Source: Seison nebaliae (Eukaryota > Rotifera > Pararotatoria > Seisonacea > Seisonidae). From it: a stretch of DNA of 43,210 nucleotides. The position numbers were made by a program, and so were the translations under genes. Under the pieces are notes generated by a model, which did not search any database, was not told the DNA's origin, and worked only from the letters and a program-made list of their open reading frames with translations. Position 1 is the stretch's first letter. Each line of letters begins with the position of its first letter. Shown piece after piece: positions 10,610 to 19,950 of the stretch. The stretch is from the NCBI GenBank assembly GCA_023231475.1, contig JALJEE010001511.1, forward strand, positions 1 to 43,210, in the 5' to 3' direction.

Positions 10610-11510
10610 ATGGCAAAGAAGACGTATGATCATTTATTTAAGTTACTTTTGGTGGGCGATTCGGGTGTAGGAAAAACTTGTGTCTTATTCCGTTTTTCTG
10701 ATGATTTATTTTGTACGTCCTACGTCTATACAATCGGTTAGATTGGAGAATCCTCAACAATGCTAATCAGCAGAATTTTTAGGAATCGATTTCAAAATCA
10801 AAACGATTACTGTGAATGGAAAAAAAATTAAACTTCAAATTTGGTTTGTAAAATGAATTTGTGAAATGAGAAGTAACACATTTCTTTTAGGGATACAGCT
10901 GGTCAAGAAAGATTTCATACATTAACATTCTCCTATTATCGTGGTGCGAAAGGCATCATTATGGTTTATGATATAACTGATATGACATCATTCCAAAATA
11001 TCAGTAAATGGATTTCTCAAATTAATGAAGTTAGATAATTTTTCGAAGACTACATTCAATTTAATTAAATGATTAGCGAGCTAATCATGATGTGACTAAA
11101 ATGATAATTGGAAATAAATGCGATAAAGAAGACGAACGACAAGTATCAAAAGAAATAGTGGAACAGGTTCATTTTCTTCGATTTCTCTTCTAACTTAATT
11201 CAATGGATTATTAGTATGCCTTAGAACGAGATATTCCATTCTATGAGACGAGCGCTAAAAGCAACTACCAAGTTGATTATATATTCCACCGAATTGCTGA
11301 AATAATTTTAGAGAAAGTTCTCCAAATCATTTCCTTTCCTTATTCAATTCTCAATTCATTTTTTTCTTTGTCAAGTGTACTGATGGAATTGATAACAATA
11401 ATAATGGTAACAATAACCACAACATTAGCAAAAAAATTTCTCCAACGTATTTATCGAATGATGGAATGGATAGTGGGAACAATAATTCTTTCTCGAATTG
11501 TTGTCGATGA
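10610..11510 (+). CDS. Rab10: Rab10-like small GTPase (six exons)
   Basis: Exons 10610-10736, 10783-10843, 10891-11029, 11077-11166, 11215-11316 and 11376-11510 (introns 46, 47, 47, 48 and 59 nt) encode 217 residues. The N-terminus MAKKTYD and then [17 protein letters not shown] match Rab10, with GIDFKIKT, the [10 protein letters not shown] switch [23 protein letters not shown] and ETSAK in order, so all nucleotide-binding motifs are present. Rab10 directs secretory and endosomal membranes to the plasma membrane with exocyst and myosin V partners. Switch I is diverged ([11 protein letters not shown]; vertebrate Rab10 has AFNTTFISTIG). The tail is unusual: about 40 residues rich in Asn and Ser, ending NCCR, so the prenyl cysteines are followed by one Arg where Rab10 normally ends in CC. 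It could be the only Rab10 or a diverged Rab8/10/13 paralogue. A gene off this window would be needed to decide. Confidence 0.92.
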
Positions 11511-12053
11511 GAAATGTAAATGAGATGGAGTGATAGAAATGTGAATTTATTTTTGGGGAGACAACTCGCACAACAATTCTTATTTCTCTACAATCATTTA
11601 ATGATCCATCGATAAAGTTTAAGCATTTCCCTCTTAACAAAAAATCAAACACACAAAAATTCCAACACAAAAAAATTTATTTTTATCCAATTTTATTGAA
11701 CCTGAATCATCGAAGACATTCAATGCATCTCTACAATACACACTCTTCCCCCTCAAGTTAACACAAGATTTTTGTATAAAAAAAGAACAGAACAAAAAAT
11801 GAATTTTCATTCTTTCTCCTTCGGCCACATTCATTCTCAATTTCATTATTATATTTTATAAGCATATTTTGAAATAAAAAAAGAAATGTTTATTATCAGA
11901 ACAACTTTCTATCTATTCAGAAATTAACATCGTAGCAAATTTTTATCAAATCCTCCAACAATTTTTTGGTTATCATAAAAAATCATCCTAAATTGTTTAT
12001 ATTTATATCGTAAAAAAGAAAATTTCTCAAAATTATCTCTTCTTTTTGTGGAA
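11511..12053. other. Convergent 3' region of Rab10-like and cysteine-rich gene A
   Basis: Both flanking genes end here, so the stretch is 3' UTR on each strand. It is A+T-rich with candidate AATAAA-like signals (for example about 11870 on the plus strand). Two short overlapping minus-strand frames at 11425-11846 are low-complexity and not credible genes. Confidence 0.4.
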
Positions 12054-12500
12054 TTACATCACAGTTTCTAACATTCGCTTTACATAAGAATTCTCATACT
12101 TATGATCATCGTCGTCCATCATGTCGTCCGATTCTTCCATTTGTTCACTTAAATTATTCAACAATTTATCGAACGAATCATTTGAATTATCAGTCTTTTG
12201 TGACGATTTGTTTTGCCTAAGTAGTTTTTGTAAAATGATGGAGAACATGATCTTTTTCCGTTCTTTTTCATACCGCATTTTCTTAACTTTGTCACAATAA
12301 CTCAAATGAGGAAACGCCGAACATAATTCCCCATTGAATTCCTCACAAGAATCTAAGTTGATGTTATCAGGATTGGAACATTTATTTTGTATCAATTTTA
12401 TTTGTTTGAGAATTCCTCGACACATTCTCCCTGATGAAGTCTCATCGTTCACCTCCACATTTTGACAATATCCATAAGTTTTCTGTAGCTTTTCTTTCAT
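12054..12500 (-). CDS. Cysteine-rich small-protein gene A, last exon (5' end not found)
   Basis: A 148-codon exon. It begins directly after a good acceptor (CCATTTCAG, minus strand), so its first ATG is probably not the start. It holds six cysteines (positions 12, 27, 41, 52, 60 and 68 of the exon) in the pattern YC...C...C...SC...LCSAFP...YC. The pattern parallels gene B 0.7 kb upstream (TC...ICTAIP...NC). The acceptor phase (0) and the distance to the first Cys (11 residues, against 12 in B) also agree, so the two are tandem paralogues. The region after the last Cys is a basic helix (KKMRYEKERKK), then an acidic Asp-rich stretch. I find no signal-peptide exon between 12501 and 13181. The exon may splice to B's signal exon at 13637-13714, which has the same phase, or to an exon I missed. 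Function unknown; likely secreted. Confidence 0.65.
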   Translation of the reverse strand: MKEKLQKTYGYCQNVEVNDETSSGRMCRGILKQIKLIQNKCSNPDNINLDSCEEFNGELCSAFPHLSYCDKVKKMRYEKERKKIMFSIILQKLLRQNKSSQKTDNSNDSFDKLLNNLSEQMEESDDMMDDDDHKYENSYVKRMLETVM

Positions 12501-13181
12501 CTGAAATGGAAAAAAATTATTTTACTTCCAAACTTTCGCAAAAGTTTCCCATAACTGTACTTAGAATATTCGTGAAAAGTTTGTTCTCTGTTAATACTTT
12601 AAATATTTTTAAATTTGTGAATTCTTTTCAGGATAAATTTATTGTGTTAATATTTCTTTTCAGCATGTTTAGATTAGTTTAATTTATTATTTTAAAATAA
12701 TTTTTTATAAAATAAGAATGATTATTTTGCGATATAAAAAGTGAATTGAAAAGTGCATGATAAGAAGAAAAATTACTCATGAGATTTGAAGCAAATGTAC
12801 AAAGTGTGAAATGTACAGTGAAAACGTGTTGAGTTGAGTGAGAGACGGTGAAAATACCATTAAATGCCGATCCAATTCGTTAAGAAATTCTGTCTCTCCA
12901 AATTAGATAAAAAGGAAATGAATTAAACCGATTTAGTTTGTGATGATGAGATTTCTGATATAGAATTTAAAATGAAAAATTTTGAATGAATTTTTCAAAA
13001 AATTTTTTTCTTTGGAAAAGACTAAAAGTTGTAATAGATAATTGAAAATAGATTGATTAGTTTAAATTAAGAATTATTTGATGATGAAATCGGAAGCGAT
13101 TATGGAAGAGTTCCATCAGATTTGTTCGTGTTTTTTTTTCGAGTGAATTATTGAAAGGGAAAAGGTGAATTCTTATCGTGT
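12501..13181. other. Gap between the cysteine-rich paralogues
   Basis: A+T-rich DNA. I searched the minus strand for an ATG with a hydrophobic leader ending at a phase-0 GT donor and found none that convinces. Short frames start at about 12853 and 12775 but lack donors. An 82-codon plus-strand frame at 12434-12682 overlaps gene A and is a shadow. Confidence 0.4.
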
Positions 13182-13714
13182 TTAACGAACATTCATTGAT
13201 CGTTTGAAGTTATCCATAAGGTTATCATCATTAAAAAACTTCTCCATACTTCCATTTTCCAAACTTCGACGTCCCTTTAGTTGAGATGAGATTGAAATGA
13301 AGAAATGAGAAAGAAATAAACTCGATTTCTTGGACAATTTTGATATGTTGGAATGGCAGTGCAAATAAGTTTTCGATAATTGGAACAGGTCGTTGATTTG
13401 GATGAACGACATTCGGTGAATAATGTTTTACATTCTCTCATGAATTGGAGACATAACGGAATATGATGTTTACCAGCACAATATCTTACTGCTTCTCCAA
13501 ATGAACTCGCATCAACCTGCACATGATCGAAATAAGAATGAAATTGAATAATTGAGAAATTCCAATAGATAAATAAGAGGAAGGTATTAACAGAATAATG
13601 AAATTAGTTAAATAATAAGAATTATGAGTACTAAACAGATTGAGTGGTGGTTATGAAAAAGGAGAATTTGATGAGTATTATTAGAAATAATGAATTGATC
13701 GAAATTTTTTTCAT
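13182..13714 (-). CDS. Secreted cysteine-rich small protein, gene B (three exons)
   Basis: Exons 13637-13714, 13322-13516 and 13182-13274 (introns 120 and 47 nt) encode 121 residues. Exon 1 is a textbook signal peptide (MKKISINSLFLIILIKFSFF and a short polar end), ending at a phase-0 GTTTAG donor. Exon 2 encodes a 65-residue domain with seven cysteines (residues 39, 48, 55, 62, 70, 78 and 87). Exon 3 starts GRRSLENG. Splicing creates NRGRR, a furin-type dibasic site, so a C-terminal peptide of about 28 residues could be released. Gene A, just downstream on the same strand, shares the Cys pattern and exon phase. I do not recognise the family. The architecture fits a secreted effector, toxin-like or prohormone-like protein, but nothing shows which. 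The start is fixed by the signal peptide. Confidence 0.75.
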
Positions 13715-14764
13715 AGTTTCGTAGAATCTAAAATAGAATTATATTTTTGAACTGTTTATTTGAATAGAAGAGAAAAGAAAAGAAAGATATTGGTTCAATA
13801 TAATATTATTTAATGATTATATCATCTATTGGATTATATAATTGTTTTTTAAAATTTAAAAAAATTACGACATAATTTTGAAAATATTTCACATCATTAT
13901 CATTCTCATGATTGGGGAGGAAGAGAGAGAGAGGCAAATATTCTCATTGTTTTCTTTTTATCTAAAACAGATAATTTTTAATCGAATGACATTGACTCTA
14001 TTTCACACTGGCTGTTGTTATTTTTCTTTCATTTGTAAAGGAAATTTATGTGGAGGAATTATTTCTTTTTTTTGATGAGAAATCACGAAAGATAAAACGT
14101 CGAAACAGGGAAATGGTAACATTACTCCCCTTTCTAACATTAACATTCGTTCAATGGGAAATTGGTTATTAATCGGAGTAGAAATTTATTTATTTAATTC
14201 TTATACGTAAAAACATCAGTGAGAAGTGTTGATATTGTATCGAACTAATTGAAGTTGTTTAGAAAGAAAGAAACGGATATTTTATGAATGAATTGCCAAT
14301 CAAAACATATCTGTCTCTTCAAGGCTTCCTATTCGAAATAGGAAAATGTAAAAATTTAATATACATGCAACAAATAATGACAAATTGAAAAAGAACTTCT
14401 AAAAACGAATATATTCCTGATAAGTTAACGTTAACCATTTGTTCCATCAGATAAATCATTGAAGTAGATCAAAAGGAAATTGTTAAATAATTTCGTCATA
14501 TTTATTTTACTTTTAACATTATATAATCATCCAGTAAAGAAACATTAAATAAAGAGTATATACGAAAAGATGTTTGAGCGGATATTTTGAAATTTTTTAT
14601 CTGCAGCAAAATTATGAGGTTTGAAGAAATAAGAGGAAATTGAAATGGAATAATTATAAATGGTCATGGTAACCAGGATCTGTTTAGCAAGAAAGACCAC
14701 TTACTTGTTAGCTAATTTATGTAAATATATAAGCTCGAAAGATTAATTATTAGGAATCACAATA
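13715..14764. promoter_or_regulatory. Divergent intergenic region between gene B and Rab28
   Basis: About 1.05 kb holding the 5' regions of both genes. A TATATAA at 14726-14732 lies only 33 bases before the Rab28 ATG, and an acceptor-like TATTAG ends at about 14753, so the Rab28 leader is either very short or spliced. Otherwise the DNA is A+T-rich; a 65-codon plus-strand frame at 13878 starts with TTG and is not credible. Confidence 0.35.
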
Positions 14765-15562
14765 ATGAATGATGATCAATATCGGGATTTACCGCATGAG
14801 AATATTCAAATAATAAAAATAGTAATTGTGGGCGATGGAGCATCAGGGAAAACGTCGATAGCTAGCCACTTTTCGAAAGGGAAATTCACTCCTGCTTACT
14901 ACCAAACGATAGGTATCGACTTCTTCGAGAAACCAGTCGTAATCGGAGGAAATACTACGCCAGTGAATGTGCAAGTTTGCGATATTGGCGGACAATCGAT
15001 CAATGGGAAAATGTTACCAAATTATCTTTACGGAGCTGACGGAGTTATGCTGGTTTACGATGTGACGGATTCAAACAGTTTAACTCACATTCAAGATTGG
15101 TTAACAAAAGTTAAACAGATAGAACAACAATCTGGTATTTTTGACGATGATGATGGCGATGATTGTGATGATGATAATAACAATAAACCGTTTAGTCCCA
15201 CTACCAGTAAATCAAATGTCCAAAATAATTCGATAATACCAAATATGAGGAAAGTTGCTCGAAAAGCATTGATTGGTAATAAAATAGACAAGGCTCACGA
15301 TCGGAAGGTGAGTCGAGAAGATCATGACAAATTTGCTAAAGATAATAATTTGATGCCATTCTTCTGTAGCGCTATGACGGGAGAATCAATCGACACTTCA
15401 TTCCTCAAGTTGACGGCTGATATTTTGGGAGTAAAGTTAGAGAAGAGTGATTTGGAATTGGAAACGAAACCAGTCAAAGCGAATATCATCCAATACGAAG
15501 CAGAGAAAATATATAAACCAGAGCGGACTCAAAAGAAATCATCAGTTTGTTTGGTTCAATAA
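14765..15562 (+). CDS. RAB28: Rab28 GTPase, intronless
   Basis: A single exon of 265 codons. Rab28 is a diverged Rab/Rab-like GTPase that rides on intraflagellar transport and BBSome trains in cilia and has roles in photoreceptor and sensory-cilium membrane turnover. Diagnostic features are all here: GDGASGKTS (residues 23-31), the effector TIGIDFFEK, switch II DIGGQSINGKML in place of DTAGQ, YGADGVMLVYD, GNKID, a CSAMTGES G5 motif (SAKTGDS in human), ADILGVKL, and a CaaX box CLVQ (human CAVQ) for farnesylation. An acidic Asp/Asn-rich insertion at about 126-160, between the switch II helix region and the NKID strand, is absent from vertebrate Rab28. The lack of introns contrasts with neighbouring genes, so intron loss or an old retrocopy is possible; the frame is intact. 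Confidence 0.96.
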   Translation: MNDDQYRDLPHENIQIIKIVIVGDGASGKTSIASHFSKGKFTPAYYQTIGIDFFEKPVVIGGNTTPVNVQVCDIGGQSINGKMLPNYLYGADGVMLVYDVTDSNSLTHIQDWLTKVKQIEQQSGIFDDDDGDDCDDDNNNKPFSPTTSKSNVQNNSIIPNMRKVARKALIGNKIDKAHDRKVSREDHDKFAKDNNLMPFFCSAMTGESIDTSFLKLTADILGVKLEKSDLELETKPVKANIIQYEAEKIYKPERTQKKSSVCLVQ

Positions 15563-16036
15563 CATTTCAATTAGATCTTACTCTTTGTAAGATGATGCAA
15601 CAGATTCATTTAACATTCTCTTTAGAGGCAGTTAGAAGTCTTAATTACATATATTCTTCTTATTGACTCATTCCCAACTTTTCCATCAGTTCACATCCAT
15701 TCATCAACTCCATAACAAAATGCATCAAATGCAAATTGAGATTCCGCTTTACTGATTTATTTCGTTTATTTTAGAATGTATAAAAGGAATTGGTTCGAAT
15801 AAAAAAAATGAAGAAAGAAAATTTTTGAAAAAAAAATAAGGAAAATTGAATGACGGGAACCATATATATCTGACGGTAACGAGATGCAAATTAAGAAAAT
15901 TTTTGGGATATAATAATCGGTCATTAGGGAATTGGTGTACTGAAAATCATGTTGAGATTATTTAACAGATTTATACGATTCAGTAAGAAGACGATTTGAG
16001 GGAGGAGTCGAGGAAGTATAAGGAGATTAATATTAA
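15563..16036. other. Convergent 3' region of Rab28 and the GPCR
   Basis: 474 bp between the two stop codons. A plus-strand AATAAAA at about 15798 is a candidate polyadenylation signal for Rab28. TTTATT strings at about 15755-15775 would serve the minus-strand GPCR, so the two 3' UTRs probably overlap. Nothing else is seen. Confidence 0.4.
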
Positions 16037-18878
16037 TCATTTTTTCTTTTCTTTCTTCTGTCGATTATTTATTGAATAAGAATTTTTTACTGAAAATTCC
16101 ATTGACGAGTTGTCACTTCCAACCACATACGATAAATTGGAGAAGATGTCTAATTTATTTGTTAATTTGTCATTGAGCGATGGATGAGATGGTCGTTTTC
16201 GACTGTCAACTTCACCATCATTAGGAGGAATAATATTGTTAATCGAGTGGATAGTTGATAATGAACATAATCGAGTATTATTCGTAAAATGATTCTGATA
16301 AGTTGTATATAAAAGTCGACGAACTTTACTATTCATACAAATGAAAACGGCAAAAATGATGATACCGAGAGATGCATTGAGACTAACGAATACGAATCGT
16401 AAGACAATTTTATAGACGTAGGCATAAACGATGTCGTTGAGGAAACCGATCGTCCAAGTAGAACCGAGAACGATCGACATACGAATAAATAATTTAAGAT
16501 CCTGATGTGTTGGCAAAGAATTGATACTGCAACGTCGTAATTTTCCGGTAGAAGCGAAATGTTGCAAATCCGTCATTGACGATTTCCCATAAACAAATGT
16601 CGCGACATTTTTCTTTCGACGTTTTATGTTATAGATCGATGCGAATAATAATGAGAAGTTGATGAATAAGACGATGCAAACGGGAACAATGAAAAATACG
16701 ATTGTTGCTTTCGGTTGACGAATCCAACATTTCTGCTCAGTACAATCGGCAATATCATTTGGACAATGAATATTATTTCCCAGATAACATGGTCTCCATT
16801 CGCTGATGTTGGTACTCTTAATTAAATCGAATGTAATGGCAACACATACGATAACGAGTGGTAATCCTAAGGCATATAATCTGTATAAATGTTTCCTCAA
16901 TTTATCATCGTCGATATATCGAATGAGTCGTGCTAATGAAATTCCTCGGAAATTCGACCAGAAATCAAATGCGATGACATTCATCCAAAAGAAGGTTGCC
17001 AATAAACTGTAATGTGTTAATAATGCTGCTATTGTACATAAGAGTTGACTCGTGCGAAATGATGATGAAAGGAACGATAACATGGCAAATAAGTAGGAGA
17101 CCATCAAGTGCATTAAATTCCATCCCATGAAATGATCAGTTAATTCTTTGTAAGTTAAATAAATGATGAATGAAATAGTGATTGCTAGAGTAGAGATAGA
17201 AAGCATGGTAACTGAGAAATAACCGATGATACGATCGAATAAATTGAATCGTTTCAATCTCTTCCAAAGGAGTAAATGTTGTTGAACACTGAAATTATAA
17301 GTCTGTTCTTCAATATCTGAAATGTTCAATGTTAAACTGAGATAATGAATAATCTCTTCTTTCGTTAAATAAGTTTTCTGGATATAAGCCGCATTTGTAT
17401 TCTCTTGTTTGATAGTGAAATTTCGAAGACCATCTGTCAATTCGTAGTGCATTTGAGATACACTTGGCTTGATGCAGATAATAGCGTTGAAATTGTCAGT
17501 TATTTCCATGAAATTCTTATCTATCTCTGCCTTCAATTCATCCAATTGCCATGTTTTGGTGATGAATTCCTTGATTTGAATAGAAGGCAATTTCTTGTGT
17601 TTAGGAAGAATATATTCATAATCGAATAGAGAGATCGGTTGTTGGATTTTATAATAAATTAATGAGCCGTTATGAAGAACTTGATATTCGCAAGATTGTA
17701 AGTGAATGCGGAAGAGTTCTTCAGAACAATTCCTTCGAATTCGCGGTTGTCGGTGACATAATTGAACTGCTTGTAATATTCTCGTTTCATTAGACTTAGT
17801 CGATTGCTCCGTATCGTTATCGGGGAAGTCGATGGCGAAAATGATTCGTCTATCTTCATGATAATAAAATCGATCGGTATAATTCAAATAAAACGCGACT
17901 TCATATCCTTCTGATACTGGATTATAAGCAACATTAAAACTATAATCGGTGGAGAATGTTAAATTTTCATAGTTCCATAAAGTAATTAGTTGATCGTCGG
18001 ATGTACACCAATCTTCTTCTCCACCATCAATTTCGATGGATGTGAAAATCATTGAAAAAATTAAATCATTCTTCTCAATTGGAACTACTTGAATACTATT
18101 CATTGACCATTGGACACCGGCAGGTAACAAATGTTTTAAACTGACGGAAACTGTCGCGTTGATTATACATTCCTCATGAACATGAGTTTGATCTTGATTG
18201 ACGAAACCTTCGATCTTCATAAGAGAAATGGAAGAATTAATTTGGAGAAATTGAAAGAGAAACTTTTATATTTTCTTCTGAACTATTCGTTATCTCGAAT
18301 ATTTGATGAATGTAATTGATTATTTTACTTTCCATTAATCCATATGAATTATTTGCCATTGCTACGCTAATGGAATTTATATGGTCACAATTCACATAAA
18401 TTGTCATGTTCAACAACAACTGATTGATATGGGAAGATATGTATTCTTCTAATTGCTTCTCACAAATATTTAATTCGTTAGGTTCATAACCGACACCACA
18501 TGGATTCTTTAAACATTTATTTTGGAAATGATTATAATAATAATCAATCTCATCACATTCCATCTGATGAGTATCCTCAAATTGTGACGTGATTATTGTT
18601 TGAACTTTCGGATTAATATTGAATAACATGTCAAACGAGACGGGTGATGATGATTCAAATGTCGCTGATTCATCGAAGAAACTATCCGACATTAGTGAAC
18701 GTTGATAATTTCCTATATTTCCATCATTGAAATTATCATCTTTTTTTGTATAGTTAAATTTTTTAATATTCTCCCAAAATTTATTGAATAATCTCATATC
18801 TTGAACAAAATTGGAATGGCCAGACGGTACCAGTTGAGAGAGTATGAGTAAGATGAAAAAATTAATCGATTTCAACAT
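16037..18878 (-). CDS. Methuselah-like secretin-family GPCR (two exons)
   Basis: Exons 18265-18878 (its last coding base is 18264) and 16037-18214, joined by a 49-nt intron, encode 930 residues. The start is the ATG at 18878, which gives a clean signal peptide (MLKSINFFILLILSQLVPSG); a GTG further upstream is unlikely. The ectodomain is about 510 residues with scattered cysteines and many N-glycosylation sites. Seven helices follow (about 535-831). The third carries FFWMNVIAFDFW, a signature of the arthropod Methuselah group of class B receptors, and the second extracellular loop has four cysteines. No HL(S/T)-type GPS cleavage motif is obvious before helix 1. Drosophila Methuselah has an ectodomain of roughly 200 residues, so this one is much longer. 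Ligand unknown; such receptors affect stress resistance, lifespan and development in flies. Confidence 0.88.
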
Positions 18879-19950
18879 GTTGAACGGGCGAAGAAGACTT
18901 GTAAGAATTGAGAAATGCGATTTCCAACTTTTACCCACGTGAATGTTCCTTAAAAAGGAGAGCAGATGTCAATGTTCACATTGATCAAATGGGTGTAACA
19001 AAACATCTCGTTGTTGACAAATGAATGGAATAACGAACAAATAGAAATGAAGAATATCTTCGTTTTAAGTGACCATTTATCTATATCGTCTTCCCTCCCA
19101 ATGACTGCTAGATAGAGAGAATCGGAACGATAAATATGAACGACCTTAAATTCATCTTATCTTTATTACTTATCTGACTATCGTTAATTTTTCCAAAAAT
19201 TTTCGATGACCATTGAAAAAAAATTTTGATTTATTCTATTACTTTGATTTATGCAATGAATCGACCTCCTGAATCGTAAATGAGTTTGAAAATTTTACAT
19301 ATGGAATTCGGTGTAAGACATAATACTACCGACACTTCTTCACACACCACACCGAACATGACTTATAGCGTTAAAGAAGTGAGTGCGAATTCATAAATTT
19401 TGATTTTATGGCAACACCTCTGAACCTTCTAACAGATTGTTAGATAAATTAATTTTTCCATTATTTATAAATTTAATCATCCTCATATTATCATCGGAAT
19501 AGGAAGATAATGGTATGTTGGTATTAATTGTTAATTTTTCGTAAGTAAGTTGTTCATGGAATTTATGAAGAATGTTTATTTGAACATGAAAAAATATGAA
19601 ATAAAATAAAATAGAATAGATACTGCGAAAATGAGTGAGGAGGAAAGTTGTTGGGAAAATAAATAAAAATATTTCAAAGGTGTATATAAATTTGATATAA
19701 GTTCAATTGATGAAATAAAATGTGATAATCATTCATTCTCAAACAACACCAAAGCAAATTCTTATTCATTTCACTCTATAAGTTATCCAGAATTAATATC
19801 ATAAAACTGTTCTACAATTTATTCATCGATAGGCGAAAATGTGTTTGAGGTAGATAAATTATATTTGTTTACTGTTCTTATAATGGAAAAATAAATTATG
19901 GTGCATGTCTAATGACTAGAATGATGGAAGACTAAGTTTTCGTTTCTTCC
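18879..19950. other. Region between protocadherin 3' end and GPCR start
   Basis: Both flanking genes are on the minus strand, so this holds the protocadherin 3' UTR (higher coordinates) and the GPCR promoter (lower). A TTTATT at about 19818, read as AATAAA on the minus strand, lies about 130 bases past the protocadherin stop. The part at 19300-19400 is slightly richer in G+C. No coding frame is seen. Confidence 0.4.

Noticed and set aside
10433-10741. Longer N-terminus for the Rab10-like protein from the ATG at 10433
   Set aside because: The extra residues are low-complexity, while MAKKTYD at 10610 is the exact family start.
12226-12296. A 71-nt intron inside gene A at the place where gene B has one
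   Set aside because: The stretch reads as purine-rich coding sequence and splicing it would end the protein within nine codons; the unspliced reading is better.
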